Source: Chloroflexota bacterium (GTDB lineage: Bacteria > Chloroflexota > Anaerolineae > Anaerolineales > Anaerolineaceae). From it: a DNA stretch of 53,620 nucleotides. The notes below the pieces were generated by a model, which worked only from the letters and a program-made list of their open reading frames with translations, made no database searches and was not told where the DNA came from. A program made the position numbers and the translations under genes. The stretch lies in assembly GCA_012798455.1 (NCBI GenBank), contig JAAZNC010000006.1:1-53620 (forward strand), written 5' to 3'. Shown piece after piece: positions 9,007 to 18,786 of this stretch; positions within the stretch are counted from its first letter, which is position 1, and every line of letters begins with the position of its first letter.

Positions 9007-10659
9007 CTATGCCCACACGGGTGGTTGGTATTCTCCCCAGACCTTACGCAATACTCCACAGATCTCACCCAGGGTCAGGGATCCTTCTACACTTTCGATC
9101 ATAATTGGCAATAAATTCTGCTCTGATCTGGCGGTTTGTTCCAGATTGTTCAACAAAACCTGAACTTGTTGCTCATTGCGGTTTATTTTAAAATGTTTGA
9201 GGCGTTCCACCTGTCTTTGTTCAACAGCCGGGTCCAATTTCAGTGATTCCAATTCGATAAATTCATCGGTTTGATAATCATTGACCCCCACCAGCACCTG
9301 ATGGTGTCCTTCCAATGCTTTTTGGTATGAATACGCAGATTCCTGGATCTCGCGCTGGATATAGCCATTCTCAATGGCAACCAGAGCACCACCCATATCA
9401 TCGATCCGTTGAATATACGCCTCTGCCCGTTTTTCTATCTCATCAGTCAGGTATTCAACCAAGTAAGAACCTGCCAGCGGATCGACCGAATCAGCCACTC
9501 CGGATTCATTGGCAATGATCTGCTGGGTGCGCAAAGCTATGCGCACTGATTTTTCGGTCGGCAACCATAAAGCCTCATCCATCGAATTGGTATGCAACGA
9601 TTGGGTGCCACCCAACATTGCAGCCAGAGCCTGAATGGTGGTGCGCACGATATTATTCTCAGGTTGTTGAGCCGTCAGGGTCGAACCACCCGTTTGGGTG
9701 TGAAAACGCAGGCGCAGGCTGTTTGTATTTTTCGCACCAAAGCGCTCTTTCATAATCTTCGCCCATAAACGGCGCGCCGCGCGGAATTTTGCCACCTCTT
9801 CCAGAAAATCATTGTGACAGGCAAAGAAAAAAGAAAGCTGTGGGGCAAAATCATCCACCTGTTGCCTATTCTTTAGAGCAGCCTCCACATAAGCAATGGC
9901 ATTGGCAAGCGTGAAAGCCACTTCCTGAACAGCCGTTGAACCGGCTTCACGGATATGGTAGCCGGAAATACTGATCGTATTCCAATGTGGAATATTGTCC
10001 TGGCAGAATTGAAATGCATCGGTGATCAGGCGCATGGAGGGCTTGGGCGGGAAAATATAGGTGCCACGTGCAACATATTCTTTGAGAATGTCATTCTGGA
10101 TGGTTCCGCGCAGTTTGCTGGCTTCAACACCCTGTTTTTTTGCTATTGCCACATACATTGCCAGCAACACAGCTGCTGGTGCGTTGATAGTCATGCTCGT
10201 TGATACTTTATCAAGCGGGATATCCTTAAACAATATCTCCATATCTTCAAGAGAAGAGATCGCGACTCCCACTTTACCGACCTCTCCGGTTGCGATGGGG
10301 TCATCGCTGTCATAACCAATCTGGGTTGGCAGATCAAATGCCACGGAAAGTCCAGTCTGCCCTTGTTCCAGCAGATAGCGATAGCGCGCATTGGATTCTT
10401 GCGCCGAAGCATAACCGGCATACTGACGCATCGTCCAGAAACGACCGCGATACATGGTAGGCTGCACACCACGAGTAAAGGGATACTCGCCTGGGAAACC
10501 TAGTTTTCTCATATAATCTTGCTCGAGCGGTAAGGCGACGATGGGCAGTGGAATGCCCGAAGGGGTAGCAAAATCAGCTTTTCGCTCGGGATACTTATTA
10601 ATTACCGGGTTTAATGTTTGCTCTTCCCAGCGATCACGTTCTTCTTCCAATCGACTCAT
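9007..10659 (-). CDS. mcmA: Methylmalonyl-CoA mutase, catalytic (large) subunit without B12 domain
   Basis: A 550-residue protein covering only the TIM-barrel half of the mutase. Using the P. shermanii numbering (offset nine, from memory), it keeps T85, R87 and Y89 (TMRQY, 76-80), R207 (R198 in LKEYVAR) and Y243/H244 (GYH, 234-235). Tyr and Arg at the two specificity positions favour methylmalonyl-CoA over isobutyryl-CoA, where Phe and Gln occur. One CoA-contacting arginine (R283) is glutamine here (Q274 in APQLSFFF). The cobalamin-binding domain must come from a separate small subunit, not present in this window. It carries an AAAGGAAAAG ribosome-binding region and a possible -10 TATACT at 10686-10691 (minus strand). 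Confidence 0.9.
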   Translation of the reverse strand: MSRLEEERDRWEEQTLNPVINKYPERKADFATPSGIPLPIVALPLEQDYMRKLGFPGEYPFTRGVQPTMYRGRFWTMRQYAGYASAQESNARYRYLLEQGQTGLSVAFDLPTQIGYDSDDPIATGEVGKVGVAISSLEDMEILFKDIPLDKVSTSMTINAPAAVLLAMYVAIAKKQGVEASKLRGTIQNDILKEYVARGTYIFPPKPSMRLITDAFQFCQDNIPHWNTISISGYHIREAGSTAVQEVAFTLANAIAYVEAALKNRQQVDDFAPQLSFFFACHNDFLEEVAKFRAARRLWAKIMKERFGAKNTNSLRLRFHTQTGGSTLTAQQPENNIVRTTIQALAAMLGGTQSLHTNSMDEALWLPTEKSVRIALRTQQIIANESGVADSVDPLAGSYLVEYLTDEIEKRAEAYIQRIDDMGGALVAIENGYIQREIQESAYSYQKALEGHHQVLVGVNDYQTDEFIELESLKLDPAVEQRQVERLKHFKINRNEQQVQVLLNNLEQTARSEQNLLPIMIESVEGSLTLGEICGVLRKVWGEYQPPVWA

Positions 10660-10751
10660 AATTTCTACTTCTTTTCCTTTTTGCCAGTATAAAGAGTAGC
10701 GGCATTGTCAGGTAGTGATAAAACCACTCAAATCACAGAAAAACAATCCTT

Positions 10752-12365
10752 TTATGCAACACTGCCACTTTTCAAAATAAAAATTGCAGCTTCGTTTTCA
10801 TCTAATATATATTGTTCGCTGTAATTCTGTGCTGGTTTCGATTTACTGGAAAGCGCCAATTCGCAGTTAGCAGCACCATTTTTAACCAGATCAACTCTTT
10901 TTTGTTCTTGACCGAAATTCAGTGCAATCATTGCCTGTTCTTCAGGCAGGCAGCGAAAATAGGCCAGGGTATTCCCCGGCACAACGGTTGCCATTTCCAG
11001 ATCGCCTCGCATCAATGCTGCATGATCTTTCCGTAATTTCAATAATTGCTTATAAAAATTGAATAAGGATGCTTTCTCTCGTCTTTGCTCCTCAACATTC
11101 CGCTTCTTATAATCTGAGTTAGTCGGCAACCAAGGAGTAGCAAAACTGAATCCGGCATTCTCCAAAGAGTTCCATTGCATGGGTGTACGGCAGCCATCTC
11201 TTCCCTTATAGAACGGCCAATAATAAATTCCTACCGGATCGAGGATCTCACTCTTTGTAAATTTTCCCTCACGCATACCAATCTCTTCTCCGTAGTACAT
11301 GAAAGGAGTGCCACGTAAAGTGAGGAGCATGGTAGCAGCAACTTTAGAGCGCTCATCGTTTTCATTATCGCTATAACGCGTGGTCGAACGTTTGACATCA
11401 TGATTATTGAGCACATAATTTGGCCAGCATTTCCCTTCCAGTGTTTTTTCCCAGGTCTTGATCGCTTTTCGAAACCTTGACGCCTTCCAGGGGCCATTGA
11501 TGAAATCATCAAAAGAAAATGCGGCATGCAGAAGATCATCACCACAATACAGGGCTGCTTTTTCAAAAGTAGCCATAAAGGTTTCTCCCACAGCATATCG
11601 TTCAGGATAACCTTCCAGTAATTCTCTTATTTCTTTTAAAAGCGGAATCATTTCCGGTCGATCCGCATCATATTCATGGATCAGCCGGTCATATTTTCGC
11701 AATCCCAACAGTTTCTTGGGATCATCACGAAATTCCGCATCTTTGAAATAAGCTGAAAAAACATCTAATCTAAAACCATCCACGCCCTTTTCAAGCCAGA
11801 AGCGGAAGACATCCAACATATCTTTTCTTACTTCCGGATTACGCCAGTTCAGATCGGGTTGCTCTCTGAAAAAATGGTGGAAATAGTACTGTCCGGTCTG
11901 CTGGTCGAATTCCCATCCTGACCCTCCAAAAATGGAAAGCCAGTTATTAGGTGGGGTACCATTCGGTTTAGGATCCTTCCAGATATAATAATCGCGATAT
12001 TTATTATCATGAGAGCTTCTAGACTCTTGGAACCAAGGATGTTGATCAGAAGTATGGTTTAGGACCAGATCCATGATGATATGGATATTGCGCTTATGGG
12101 CTTGTGATAGCAATCTATCGAAATCGCGCATGGAACCAAACTTTGGGTCGATCGCACAATAATCTGTTACGTCATAACCAAAATCAACATCTGGAGAGGG
12201 ATAAACAGGGGATAACCACAGCGCATCCACCCCCAGATCTTGTAGATAATCCAGTTTGTCGATAATCCCTTCCAGATCACCGATACCATCTCCATTCGTA
12301 TCCATAAATGAACGTGGATAAATTTGATAAATCACACCATCATGCCACCATAAAAAATCTTTCAT
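10752..12365 (-). CDS. GH13 alpha-glucosidase (oligo-1,6-glucosidase type)
   Basis: A 537-residue cytoplasmic GH13 enzyme without a signal peptide. It opens with WWHDGVIYQIYPRSF and DTNGDGIGDLEGI, the markers of the oligo-1,6-glucosidase/trehalose-6-phosphate hydrolase group. The catalytic triad is D201 (GFRLDV), E261 (AVGETF) and D323 (NNHD). It cleaves terminal glucose from short imported oligosaccharides; the exact linkage cannot be settled by eye. The gene is divergent from a ROK repressor, and the two promoters overlap around a shared inverted repeat, so sugar-responsive repression is likely. An AGAGGGA ribosome-binding site precedes the ATG. Confidence 0.85.
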   Translation of the reverse strand: MKDFLWWHDGVIYQIYPRSFMDTNGDGIGDLEGIIDKLDYLQDLGVDALWLSPVYPSPDVDFGYDVTDYCAIDPKFGSMRDFDRLLSQAHKRNIHIIMDLVLNHTSDQHPWFQESRSSHDNKYRDYYIWKDPKPNGTPPNNWLSIFGGSGWEFDQQTGQYYFHHFFREQPDLNWRNPEVRKDMLDVFRFWLEKGVDGFRLDVFSAYFKDAEFRDDPKKLLGLRKYDRLIHEYDADRPEMIPLLKEIRELLEGYPERYAVGETFMATFEKAALYCGDDLLHAAFSFDDFINGPWKASRFRKAIKTWEKTLEGKCWPNYVLNNHDVKRSTTRYSDNENDERSKVAATMLLTLRGTPFMYYGEEIGMREGKFTKSEILDPVGIYYWPFYKGRDGCRTPMQWNSLENAGFSFATPWLPTNSDYKKRNVEEQRREKASLFNFYKQLLKLRKDHAALMRGDLEMATVVPGNTLAYFRCLPEEQAMIALNFGQEQKRVDLVKNGAANCELALSSKSKPAQNYSEQYILDENEAAIFILKSGSVA

Positions 12366-12459
12366 CGATTCCCTCTTTTTTCATTGATTATAGATTATAA
12401 ATCAAGCCATTCCATCTCTATTAAAAAAGTTTTTTAAAGGATTTTGAAGGATTTTTATA

Positions 12460-12511
12460 TTGACAGATAAGTGTAAATTGTTATACTCCTTTAGTTAGTA
12501 CATTCAACTAA
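12460..12511. promoter_or_regulatory. Overlapping divergent promoters and ROK operator
   Basis: Plus strand: TTGACA (12460-12465), 16 bases, TATACT (12482-12487) driving the ROK gene. Minus strand: TTGAAT (12502-12507), 16 bases, TATAAC (12480-12485) driving the GH13 gene. The inverted repeat TTAGTT-N9-AACTAA (12491-12511) covers the ROK start site and the GH13 -35 box, so one bound repressor could block both. Its half-sites resemble those of XylR-type ROK repressors. Confidence 0.7.
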
Positions 12512-12541
12512 TTATTCTTCTATTTACTCGGAGTATTTTTT

Positions 12542-13735
12542 ATGGAAAAAGCCACCCGTCAACACACCAAAGATCATAATCGCTCTCTTGTTTTGAGCAC
12601 CATCTTTGCACACAACCAAATCAGCAGAGCGGAAATCGCTCGCATCACCAAGCTAACTCGAACAACCGTATCAAGCATCGTCTCCGATATCATAACTGAA
12701 GGATTGGTGGAGGAAGTCGGAATTGGTACATCCTATGGCGGAAAGAATCCAATTCTCTTGAGCCTGGTCGAAGATTCTCGCTGGATGATCGGGCTTGACC
12801 TCTCTCATAACCAATTTCGAGGGGCAATCGTCAATCTGAGAGGAGTGATACGCGATGTGATCACCATGCCAGTGGAAGGTCATGATGGGAATGAAGCATT
12901 GGAACTGCTATATCAAATCGTAGATCAATTGATGCAAAAGGTAACACGTCCGCTCCTGGGAATTGGCGTAGGTACCCCCGGGCTGGTCAATACACAAAAA
13001 GGGATCATACTCAACGCAGTGAACCTTAATTGGCAGAACCTGCCGCTTACTCATATATTGGAGGAACGATACAATACACCAGTATATGTGCTCAACGACA
13101 GTCAGGCAGCAGCAATTGGGGAAAAAACTTTTGGAGAAGGCTATTCTCCTGAAGAAAGCATGGTCCTTATCAATATCCGTCACGGAATTGGAGCAGGTAT
13201 TGTCATCAACGGATCACTTTATCAGGGAGACGGCGGATGCGCAGGTGAGATCGGGCACATTGTGGTTGTTAAAGAAGGTGGAGAACTCTGCCGCTGCGGC
13301 AACCATGGCTGCCTTGAAACGGTCGCCAGCGCTCAGGCACTGATAAAAAAAGCCAGGGCAGGCATCCAAGCTTTCTCCGAAAGCTCACTGCCACACGAGC
13401 CAAAGCAAATTGATCTGCCCGAAATCAAAGCAGCATTCGATGCAGGCAACCCATTTGCCCAAGAACTCGTCCTCGACACTGCAAAATTCATCGGGATGGT
13501 CATCTCCAATATTGTGAGCATCCTGAACATTCACAAGATCGTTCTGGTAGGAGATATGACCTGCTTTGGAGAAAAGTGGCTGAATGCCATTTATGATTCT
13601 GCACAAAAATATTCGCTGCAAAAACCCATGTTTAATACAAGAATTGAAATTGGGCAATCAGGAGAAAACAGTATTATTCTGGGTGCAACTGCCATCTTGG
13701 CTACCGACTATACTCTGCTCTTTTCTCAATCCTAA
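12542..13735 (+). CDS. ROK-family transcriptional repressor (NagC/XylR type)
   Basis: A 397-residue protein with an N-terminal winged helix (about 15-65; ISRAEIARITKLTRTTVSSI) followed by a ROK sugar-kinase-like domain. The zinc-binding signature CRCGNHGCLE is present near residue 250. The extra DNA-binding domain separates it from the shorter ROK kinase at 18787-19770. ROK repressors release DNA when a sugar or sugar phosphate binds. It is divergent from GH13 and convergent with the sugar ABC operon. Related inverted repeats in both divergent control regions suggest that it regulates both. Confidence 0.87.
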   Translation: MEKATRQHTKDHNRSLVLSTIFAHNQISRAEIARITKLTRTTVSSIVSDIITEGLVEEVGIGTSYGGKNPILLSLVEDSRWMIGLDLSHNQFRGAIVNLRGVIRDVITMPVEGHDGNEALELLYQIVDQLMQKVTRPLLGIGVGTPGLVNTQKGIILNAVNLNWQNLPLTHILEERYNTPVYVLNDSQAAAIGEKTFGEGYSPEESMVLINIRHGIGAGIVINGSLYQGDGGCAGEIGHIVVVKEGGELCRCGNHGCLETVASAQALIKKARAGIQAFSESSLPHEPKQIDLPEIKAAFDAGNPFAQELVLDTAKFIGMVISNIVSILNIHKIVLVGDMTCFGEKWLNAIYDSAQKYSLQKPMFNTRIEIGQSGENSIILGATAILATDYTLLFSQS

Positions 13736-13753
13736 TCATTCTTAAATACAACA

Positions 13754-13776
13754 GCAGGTGATATAGAATCGCCTGC
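13754..13776. terminator. Hairpin between convergent ROK and TIM-barrel genes
   Basis: GCAGGTGAT (13754-13762) pairs with ATCGCCTGC (13768-13776), including one G-U pair, around a five-base loop. It occupies most of the 63-base gap between the two convergent stops. Confidence 0.6.
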
Positions 13777-13798
13777 CGTTTCAAGGGGAAAGCCAAAA

Positions 13799-14503
13799 TT
13801 ACGCTTTATCAATAGCTTTCCAAAAAGCTTTCACACTTTTCACCCAGCTTTCCACGGTTGATCCTGCTACCACTGCTCCGATCATCAATCCTTCAACTCC
13901 AATTTCGATCAAATCCGGTACAGATTCAGGGGTGATCATATGCTGCGAGGGAACCACAAGTGGTTTATTGGTCTTTGCCCTCATTGCAGAATACCGTAGA
14001 AGATCATGATAGGTAAATGGTTGCCCATAGGTATTCCCATCCATGATCGACAATTCACAAACTTCTATCGGCAGGCAATCCAAGCCGCCTGCCAGCTCGA
14101 CAGGGTCATCTGCAGCCAGCGCCAGCATCCGAGCAGTTTTTTCAGGAGAAGGAAAACACCCACAAACCGCATGCGATAAGTACTGCGAATAGAAATCAAA
14201 GCCCATATCTGAGAGTTCTTTCAATGTATCAGGGTCATTTACAGGTGCAGCAAACGGCATGATACCCTTAAGTTTGCCTTCCCATACCTTAAGAATTGCA
14301 GTGAGGTTTTCTCTCTCTTCATCAAGGGAGCCAAAAGTGGTATTGCTGGCATGATGGTGTACGTTCATATGGATTTTCACCGCATCAGCACCAGCATCCC
14401 GTACCGCACGGGCAAGCTCCGCATCGTTGCGCGGCAGGCTGGCAATCAATACCAGCTTCTTTTCCTGGCGCGCTTTCATTAGTTCATTTACAAATCGTGA
14501 CAT
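13799..14503 (-). CDS. TIM-barrel (phosphate-binding fold) protein in sugar operon, function unknown
   Basis: A 234-residue protein with the alternating pattern of a (beta/alpha)8 barrel. It contains VRDAGADAVKIH in the second third-strand region and a C-terminal GVEGLMIGAVVAGST that looks like the phosphate-binding loop of the ribulose-phosphate-binding superfamily (compare NanE or PcrB). No specific family is recognised. It is the last gene of the sugar ABC operon, 21 bases after the Gfo/Idh dehydrogenase. That position suggests an epimerase or aldolase step on a phosphorylated sugar. A GGAGATGA ribosome-binding site precedes the ATG. Confidence 0.65.
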   Translation of the reverse strand: MSRFVNELMKARQEKKLVLIASLPRNDAELARAVRDAGADAVKIHMNVHHHASNTTFGSLDEERENLTAILKVWEGKLKGIMPFAAPVNDPDTLKELSDMGFDFYSQYLSHAVCGCFPSPEKTARMLALAADDPVELAGGLDCLPIEVCELSIMDGNTYGQPFTYHDLLRYSAMRAKTNKPLVVPSQHMITPESVPDLIEIGVEGLMIGAVVAGSTVESWVKSVKAFWKAIDKA

Positions 14504-14524
14504 AGCTTCATCTCCAGATTGAAA

Positions 14525-15523
14525 TTATGATAACAAAACAGGGGCACCGGATTTTGCAGAACGCATAATCGCTTCTGCTACTTCCAATGCGCTCAAAGCC
14601 TCTTCGCCGCTGACCTTTGCTTCAACCTCTTCATTCAGATATTTCGCAAAATGACTGTATTCATCGATCAAAAAATGCTGATCCGGGAGACCATAGATCA
14701 GGTCTGGCTGATTCAACTTTCCACCCGCCACAATGGAAACCGACTGTGAGCGAAGGTCAAGATACGCTGATCCCTCAGTACCAACCACCTCCAATTCCAC
14801 ATCCAGTGGAGAGGGCATATCAACCGGTAAAGCCCAGGATTGCTCAAGCAGCCCTATCACACCATTCTTAAAGCGCAAAGTTGCCATGGTTGTATCATTA
14901 ACCTTCAGATCTTTCAAAATATTAGAAGCAGCTTCAGCATATACCTTGGATATTTTCGAACCGGTCAGCCACTGCAAGAAATCGATATCGTGAACTCCCT
15001 GAAAAATCATCGCATCCACTCTGCCCTGTAACCTTCTCCCACTTTTTACAGTGGCATTTCTCCGCGCATACACATGGATGATCTCTCCCAACTGTCCTTC
15101 ATCTATAATTCTCTTGATTTCAAGATAACGGGGATCAAAGCGAAGTGTATGACCAACCATCAGTTTGACATTGTTTTCTCTAGCAGCATTCAGAATTTCC
15201 TGTGCATGAGCGCTGTTATCGGCAATGGGTTTTTCAAGAAAAATATGAATTCCCCTATTCGCTGCATCTTTGCAGGGTTCATGATGAAACTGATCTGATA
15301 CTGCAATTGTTACTGCGTCCATTTCTGGCATAGCCAGCAGACCGCGATAGTCGGTGAAACCAGGAACTTCAAGTTCCATTGAATATTTCTTAACCAATTC
15401 CTCTTTTACATCGGCGACCCCAACCAGACGAAAGTTGGGATGGTTCAGACACACCGCGGCATGTCGAGCACCGAAAACACCCAATCCAATCACGCCAATG
15501 GAATATATTCTTTCTGATTTCAT
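14525..15523 (-). CDS. Gfo/Idh/MocA-family NAD(P)-dependent sugar dehydrogenase
   Basis: A 332-residue oxidoreductase. An N-terminal Rossmann fold carries GVIGLGVFGARH, and the family's EKP motif appears in IFLEKPIADN near residue 95. A C-terminal alpha/beta domain follows. Members oxidise or reduce hydroxyl groups of sugars and inositols. The ATG at 15523 is chosen over an upstream in-frame TTG because AGGAGA lies seven bases before it. It sits between permease and TIM-barrel genes in the sugar operon and probably acts on the imported sugar or its derivative. Confidence 0.87.
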   Translation of the reverse strand: MKSERIYSIGVIGLGVFGARHAAVCLNHPNFRLVGVADVKEELVKKYSMELEVPGFTDYRGLLAMPEMDAVTIAVSDQFHHEPCKDAANRGIHIFLEKPIADNSAHAQEILNAARENNVKLMVGHTLRFDPRYLEIKRIIDEGQLGEIIHVYARRNATVKSGRRLQGRVDAMIFQGVHDIDFLQWLTGSKISKVYAEAASNILKDLKVNDTTMATLRFKNGVIGLLEQSWALPVDMPSPLDVELEVVGTEGSAYLDLRSQSVSIVAGGKLNQPDLIYGLPDQHFLIDEYSHFAKYLNEEVEAKVSGEEALSALEVAEAIMRSAKSGAPVLLS

Positions 15524-15544
15524 ATTCAATTCTCCTATGAATTT

Positions 15545-16408
15545 TCAACCTTTCACACTCGACATTGCAAAACTTTCCACCACCTGCTGCTGTGCGAGAA
15601 TAAAGAAAATTAGAACTGGTAAAACAGAGAGTGTGGTTGCTGCCATTTGCACGGACCACATAGGTGCTCCATATGCATCAATATATCCTGTAAGTGCAAG
15701 TGGGATAGTGTATTTCGTCTTATCGCTCAAATAGATCAAAGGCTCTAAAAAGTTGTTCCAACTATTCAAAAACGTGATAATTGCCACTGCCGAAAGAGGT
15801 GCCTTCGCCAGTGGGAGTCCGATCTTCCAGAAAATGCCCCACCAACCCAATCCATCAATTTTGGCAGCATCTTCCATATCTTTTGGAAGAGTAATAAAGA
15901 ACTGACGCATCATGAATGTGGCAAATACTCCTCCCGCACCCAGAATTGGAATGATGATCAACGGGATATGGGTGTTCGTCCAGCCAAGCAGATTCATGAT
16001 CAAATAATTTGGGATGATGGTTACCTCAGGCGGCATCATGAGAGAACTCAGCAGCAGGATGAAGAAGAAATTTCGTCCTTTGAATTTGATCCTCGCAAAT
16101 GCGTATCCCGAAAGAGAAGAAACCACCAAAACACCAGCAGTCACGGCTAATGAGATATACAGGCTGTTCAAATACTGCCTGCCAAAAGGCTGATAGGTAA
16201 AAGCAGTGATGAAGTTTTCAAAATGCCATGATTCGGGCAGAAGAGTGGGTGGATAGGCAAATATTTCCTTATAAGTTTTGAATGAGCTGGTTGCCATCCA
16301 CCAGAATGGGAATAGAAATGGAATAGCCAGGAGCATCAATCCGAGATAAAGCAGAAAGCTGCGGAACCATCTGGGAAGCAGTCGAGGCAATTTTTGACTA
16401 TTGTTCAT
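15545..16408 (-). CDS. Carbohydrate ABC permease, MalG-like
   Basis: A 287-residue inner-membrane permease with about six TMs. The EAA loop contacting the ATPase is DMEDAAKIDGLGWWGIFWKI, near residue 190. The type is that of MalG/UgpE (CUT1 family). It overlaps the upstream permease by eleven bases. No ATP-binding subunit is encoded in the operon, so a shared MsmK-like ATPase elsewhere is needed. Confidence 0.9.
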   Translation of the reverse strand: MNNSQKLPRLLPRWFRSFLLYLGLMLLAIPFLFPFWWMATSSFKTYKEIFAYPPTLLPESWHFENFITAFTYQPFGRQYLNSLYISLAVTAGVLVVSSLSGYAFARIKFKGRNFFFILLLSSLMMPPEVTIIPNYLIMNLLGWTNTHIPLIIIPILGAGGVFATFMMRQFFITLPKDMEDAAKIDGLGWWGIFWKIGLPLAKAPLSAVAIITFLNSWNNFLEPLIYLSDKTKYTIPLALTGYIDAYGAPMWSVQMAATTLSVLPVLIFFILAQQQVVESFAMSSVKG

Positions 16409-17297
16409 AATAAACCCACTTCTTTCTCATATTCCACTGTAAAAAGGTCAATCCCAGTACCACTAAGAAAAGAACAACTGCAAGGGCACTGGCATATCCG
16501 ATCTCATTGGTCAAAAAAGCCTGGTAGTAAACATAATAAGCCAGCACCAGTGTGGAATTGGAAGGTCCGCCAGCCGTCAGCAGCATGATATGATCAAACA
16601 CATTCATAGAGCCAATCAGGGTAATGATAATAACAAGCAAAATTGTGGGAGCAATCATTGGAATGATGATCTTCCTGATGCACTGTAATGTATTTGCGCC
16701 ATCCACCCGGGCAGCTTCTACCAGATCATGAGGTACATCTTTTAGGGCTGCAATCAAGATTATCATATTCAATCCGACATTCTTAATAACCCGAATAAAG
16801 ATCACCGAAAACATCGCCCATCCTGTACTGCCCAGCCAGCTGGGTCCTTGAATTCCAATGAGTTTCAAGAATTGATTGATGGTACCCTGGTCACTTTGCA
16901 GCATAAAACTCCATACCAGAACCCAGGCAACCGTTGAAGTAACTACCGGGGAAAAGAACAATGTACGGAAGAAGACCATGCCCTTCCTGTTTTGAAACAG
17001 GATCAGGGCAAGAAATAAGGCTAATGACACATTCATGATTATCAAACCGAACGAAAAAAACAGACTATTGCGAACAACCTTATAAAAATAAGGGTCTTTG
17101 GTAAACATGAATGAATAATTATCGAACCCTATCCACTCCCAAGTACCCGTTAATAGATTACGATCTTGAAAGCTGAATATGATCACAGCGAGAATCGGTA
17201 CTGCCACAAAGAAAATAAAACCGATAAATTGAGGGGCAATGAAGAGATGACCAGCCAGATTATCCAGCTTTGCTTGTGGAAGTGATTTCCGTTTCAT
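16398..17297 (-). CDS. Carbohydrate ABC permease, MalF/UgpA-like
   Basis: A 299-residue permease with about six TMs and the EAA loop DLVEAARVDGANTLQCIRKI near residue 200. It pairs with the MalG-like subunit to form the CUT1 membrane channel. It follows the binding-protein gene after an 84-base gap that holds a large hairpin, an arrangement that usually lowers permease expression relative to the binding protein. Confidence 0.9.
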   Translation of the reverse strand: MKRKSLPQAKLDNLAGHLFIAPQFIGFIFFVAVPILAVIIFSFQDRNLLTGTWEWIGFDNYSFMFTKDPYFYKVVRNSLFFSFGLIIMNVSLALFLALILFQNRKGMVFFRTLFFSPVVTSTVAWVLVWSFMLQSDQGTINQFLKLIGIQGPSWLGSTGWAMFSVIFIRVIKNVGLNMIILIAALKDVPHDLVEAARVDGANTLQCIRKIIIPMIAPTILLVIIITLIGSMNVFDHIMLLTAGGPSNSTLVLAYYVYYQAFLTNEIGYASALAVVLFLVVLGLTFLQWNMRKKWVYYEQ

Positions 17298-17332
17298 CCA
17301 TTCCTCACGATTTAATACGACATATCGTTGGA

Positions 17333-17366
17333 AATAGTGTATCCGGGGAATCCCGGATACACTATT
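17333..17366 (-). promoter_or_regulatory. Long intra-operon hairpin after the binding-protein gene
   Basis: AATAGTGTATCCGGG (17333-17347) and CCCGGATACACTATT (17352-17366) form a perfect 15-bp stem with a GAAT loop. It follows the binding-protein stop by 15 bases on the transcribed strand. There is no T tract after it. It is best read as an mRNA-stabilising or partial-termination element giving excess binding protein. Confidence 0.75.
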
Positions 17367-17381
17367 ATTTTATCCAAATGC

Positions 17382-18704
17382 TTATTGATTTAGATAGGGA
17401 GCCATCGCATCACAGGCAGAATTCATAATCGCTGCAATATCAGCACCGGATGTCCATAATTTGTCCAATTCTGCGCGCACAGCCAGATCAATCTTGGAGT
17501 ATTCCACATGGCTGGGTAAAACGGTGCCGTTCTTGATCTGATCGATGATCGCAGTCTGAATGCTTTCGGGATTCAGGGTCGGATTGGTAGCCTCAATGGA
17601 ACCTGCATCCAGAACAGAAGCGCGAGCCTGTGGGAAGAACTGGGATAATTTGGCACTATTCTCTTCATTCAAAAGGAATTTCAAGAAATCGATCGCCGCT
17701 GCCTGGTTGGGGCTGGCATTGAAGACAACCACTGCAGCCTGACCAACGATCGGCTTTGTGCCATCTGGTCCGCTGGGCAGGGGAGCAAAATCCCAATTAA
17801 AAGTAACATCAGCCAGTGAACTCAGCCAGCTTAACTGCCGCATGGTCATTCCCACGGTGCCTGAAGTGAAATCTACTTTTTCATTCGGTTTTACGATACT
17901 GTTATCTATATACAACATGTCATGGATTAAAGTAGCCGCTTCGACGGATTCGTCGGTGTTCATCAAGCAGGTGCTGCCATCTGCATTCCATGAACCGCCA
18001 CCATATGCCTCCATTACCGGTACCAACAAACGCCAGGGATTTGTGCTGATCTCATCGATATGCACATAACCGATAGAACCATCGCCCAGGTCGGTAATAG
18101 CTTTGGCATCTTCGGCAAATTTTTCCCACGTCCATTCTCCTTTTGCAAAAGATTCTGAAGGAGTATCCAGACCTGCTGCTTCAAAGAGATCTGCATTGTA
18201 TGCGATAAACATTGGAGAAGTTGAGAATGGGATACCATAAAGCGCATCGCCCTGCGTCCATAGAGAAAGGGAAGACTCAGAGAAATCAGTCAGATTGAAA
18301 TCTGCATCATCCGCTAAATAAGGAGCAAGATCTACCAACGCACCGGCATCTTCCCAACCTAAAGCCGGGGATTCAAGCATCCATCCCATGTCAGGCTGAT
18401 CATTTCCAGCCAGTTGGACGGCAAGCTTTGAAACATAATCGGTTACAGGGATGCCCACAAACTCAAAGGTTACATTGGGATGAGTTTCCCGATATGCTTC
18501 TGAAATTTCCGTCAGCAGAGCAATATGGGCGTCACTGCCCCATAATGTAAACTTGATATTCACAGGTTCATTGCTTACTTCTTCTGTTGTAGATCCATCC
18601 GCCGGCTCTGCAGCTACAGTATCCGCATCGGAACCACATGCGGAGAAGATCATCGCCATAACGATCATAGCGGCAAAAACAAGAAACAGTTTATTCTTTT
18701 TCAT
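17382..18704 (-). CDS. Sugar-binding lipoprotein of CUT1 ABC transporter
   Basis: A 440-residue extracellular solute-binding protein (MalE-like family 1). The N terminus MKKNKLFLVFAAMIVMAM is followed by a lipobox ending in FSAC at about residue 23, so it is lipid-anchored. The mature protein has the two-lobe binding fold, with KFTLWGSD opening lobe one. The start at 18704 is chosen because GGAGG lies 11 bases before it; an upstream in-frame TTG has no such site. It captures an unknown mono- or oligosaccharide for the two permeases downstream. Confidence 0.9.
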   Translation of the reverse strand: MKKNKLFLVFAAMIVMAMIFSACGSDADTVAAEPADGSTTEEVSNEPVNIKFTLWGSDAHIALLTEISEAYRETHPNVTFEFVGIPVTDYVSKLAVQLAGNDQPDMGWMLESPALGWEDAGALVDLAPYLADDADFNLTDFSESSLSLWTQGDALYGIPFSTSPMFIAYNADLFEAAGLDTPSESFAKGEWTWEKFAEDAKAITDLGDGSIGYVHIDEISTNPWRLLVPVMEAYGGGSWNADGSTCLMNTDESVEAATLIHDMLYIDNSIVKPNEKVDFTSGTVGMTMRQLSWLSSLADVTFNWDFAPLPSGPDGTKPIVGQAAVVVFNASPNQAAAIDFLKFLLNEENSAKLSQFFPQARASVLDAGSIEATNPTLNPESIQTAIIDQIKNGTVLPSHVEYSKIDLAVRAELDKLWTSGADIAAIMNSACDAMAPYLNQ

Positions 18705-18786
18705 GATTATCTTTTCCTCCAAACAGCATAGATTCTTTTTTATAAGCTATTTATAAGTGTATTTATTTTTCCAGGTATCCTCCTTA

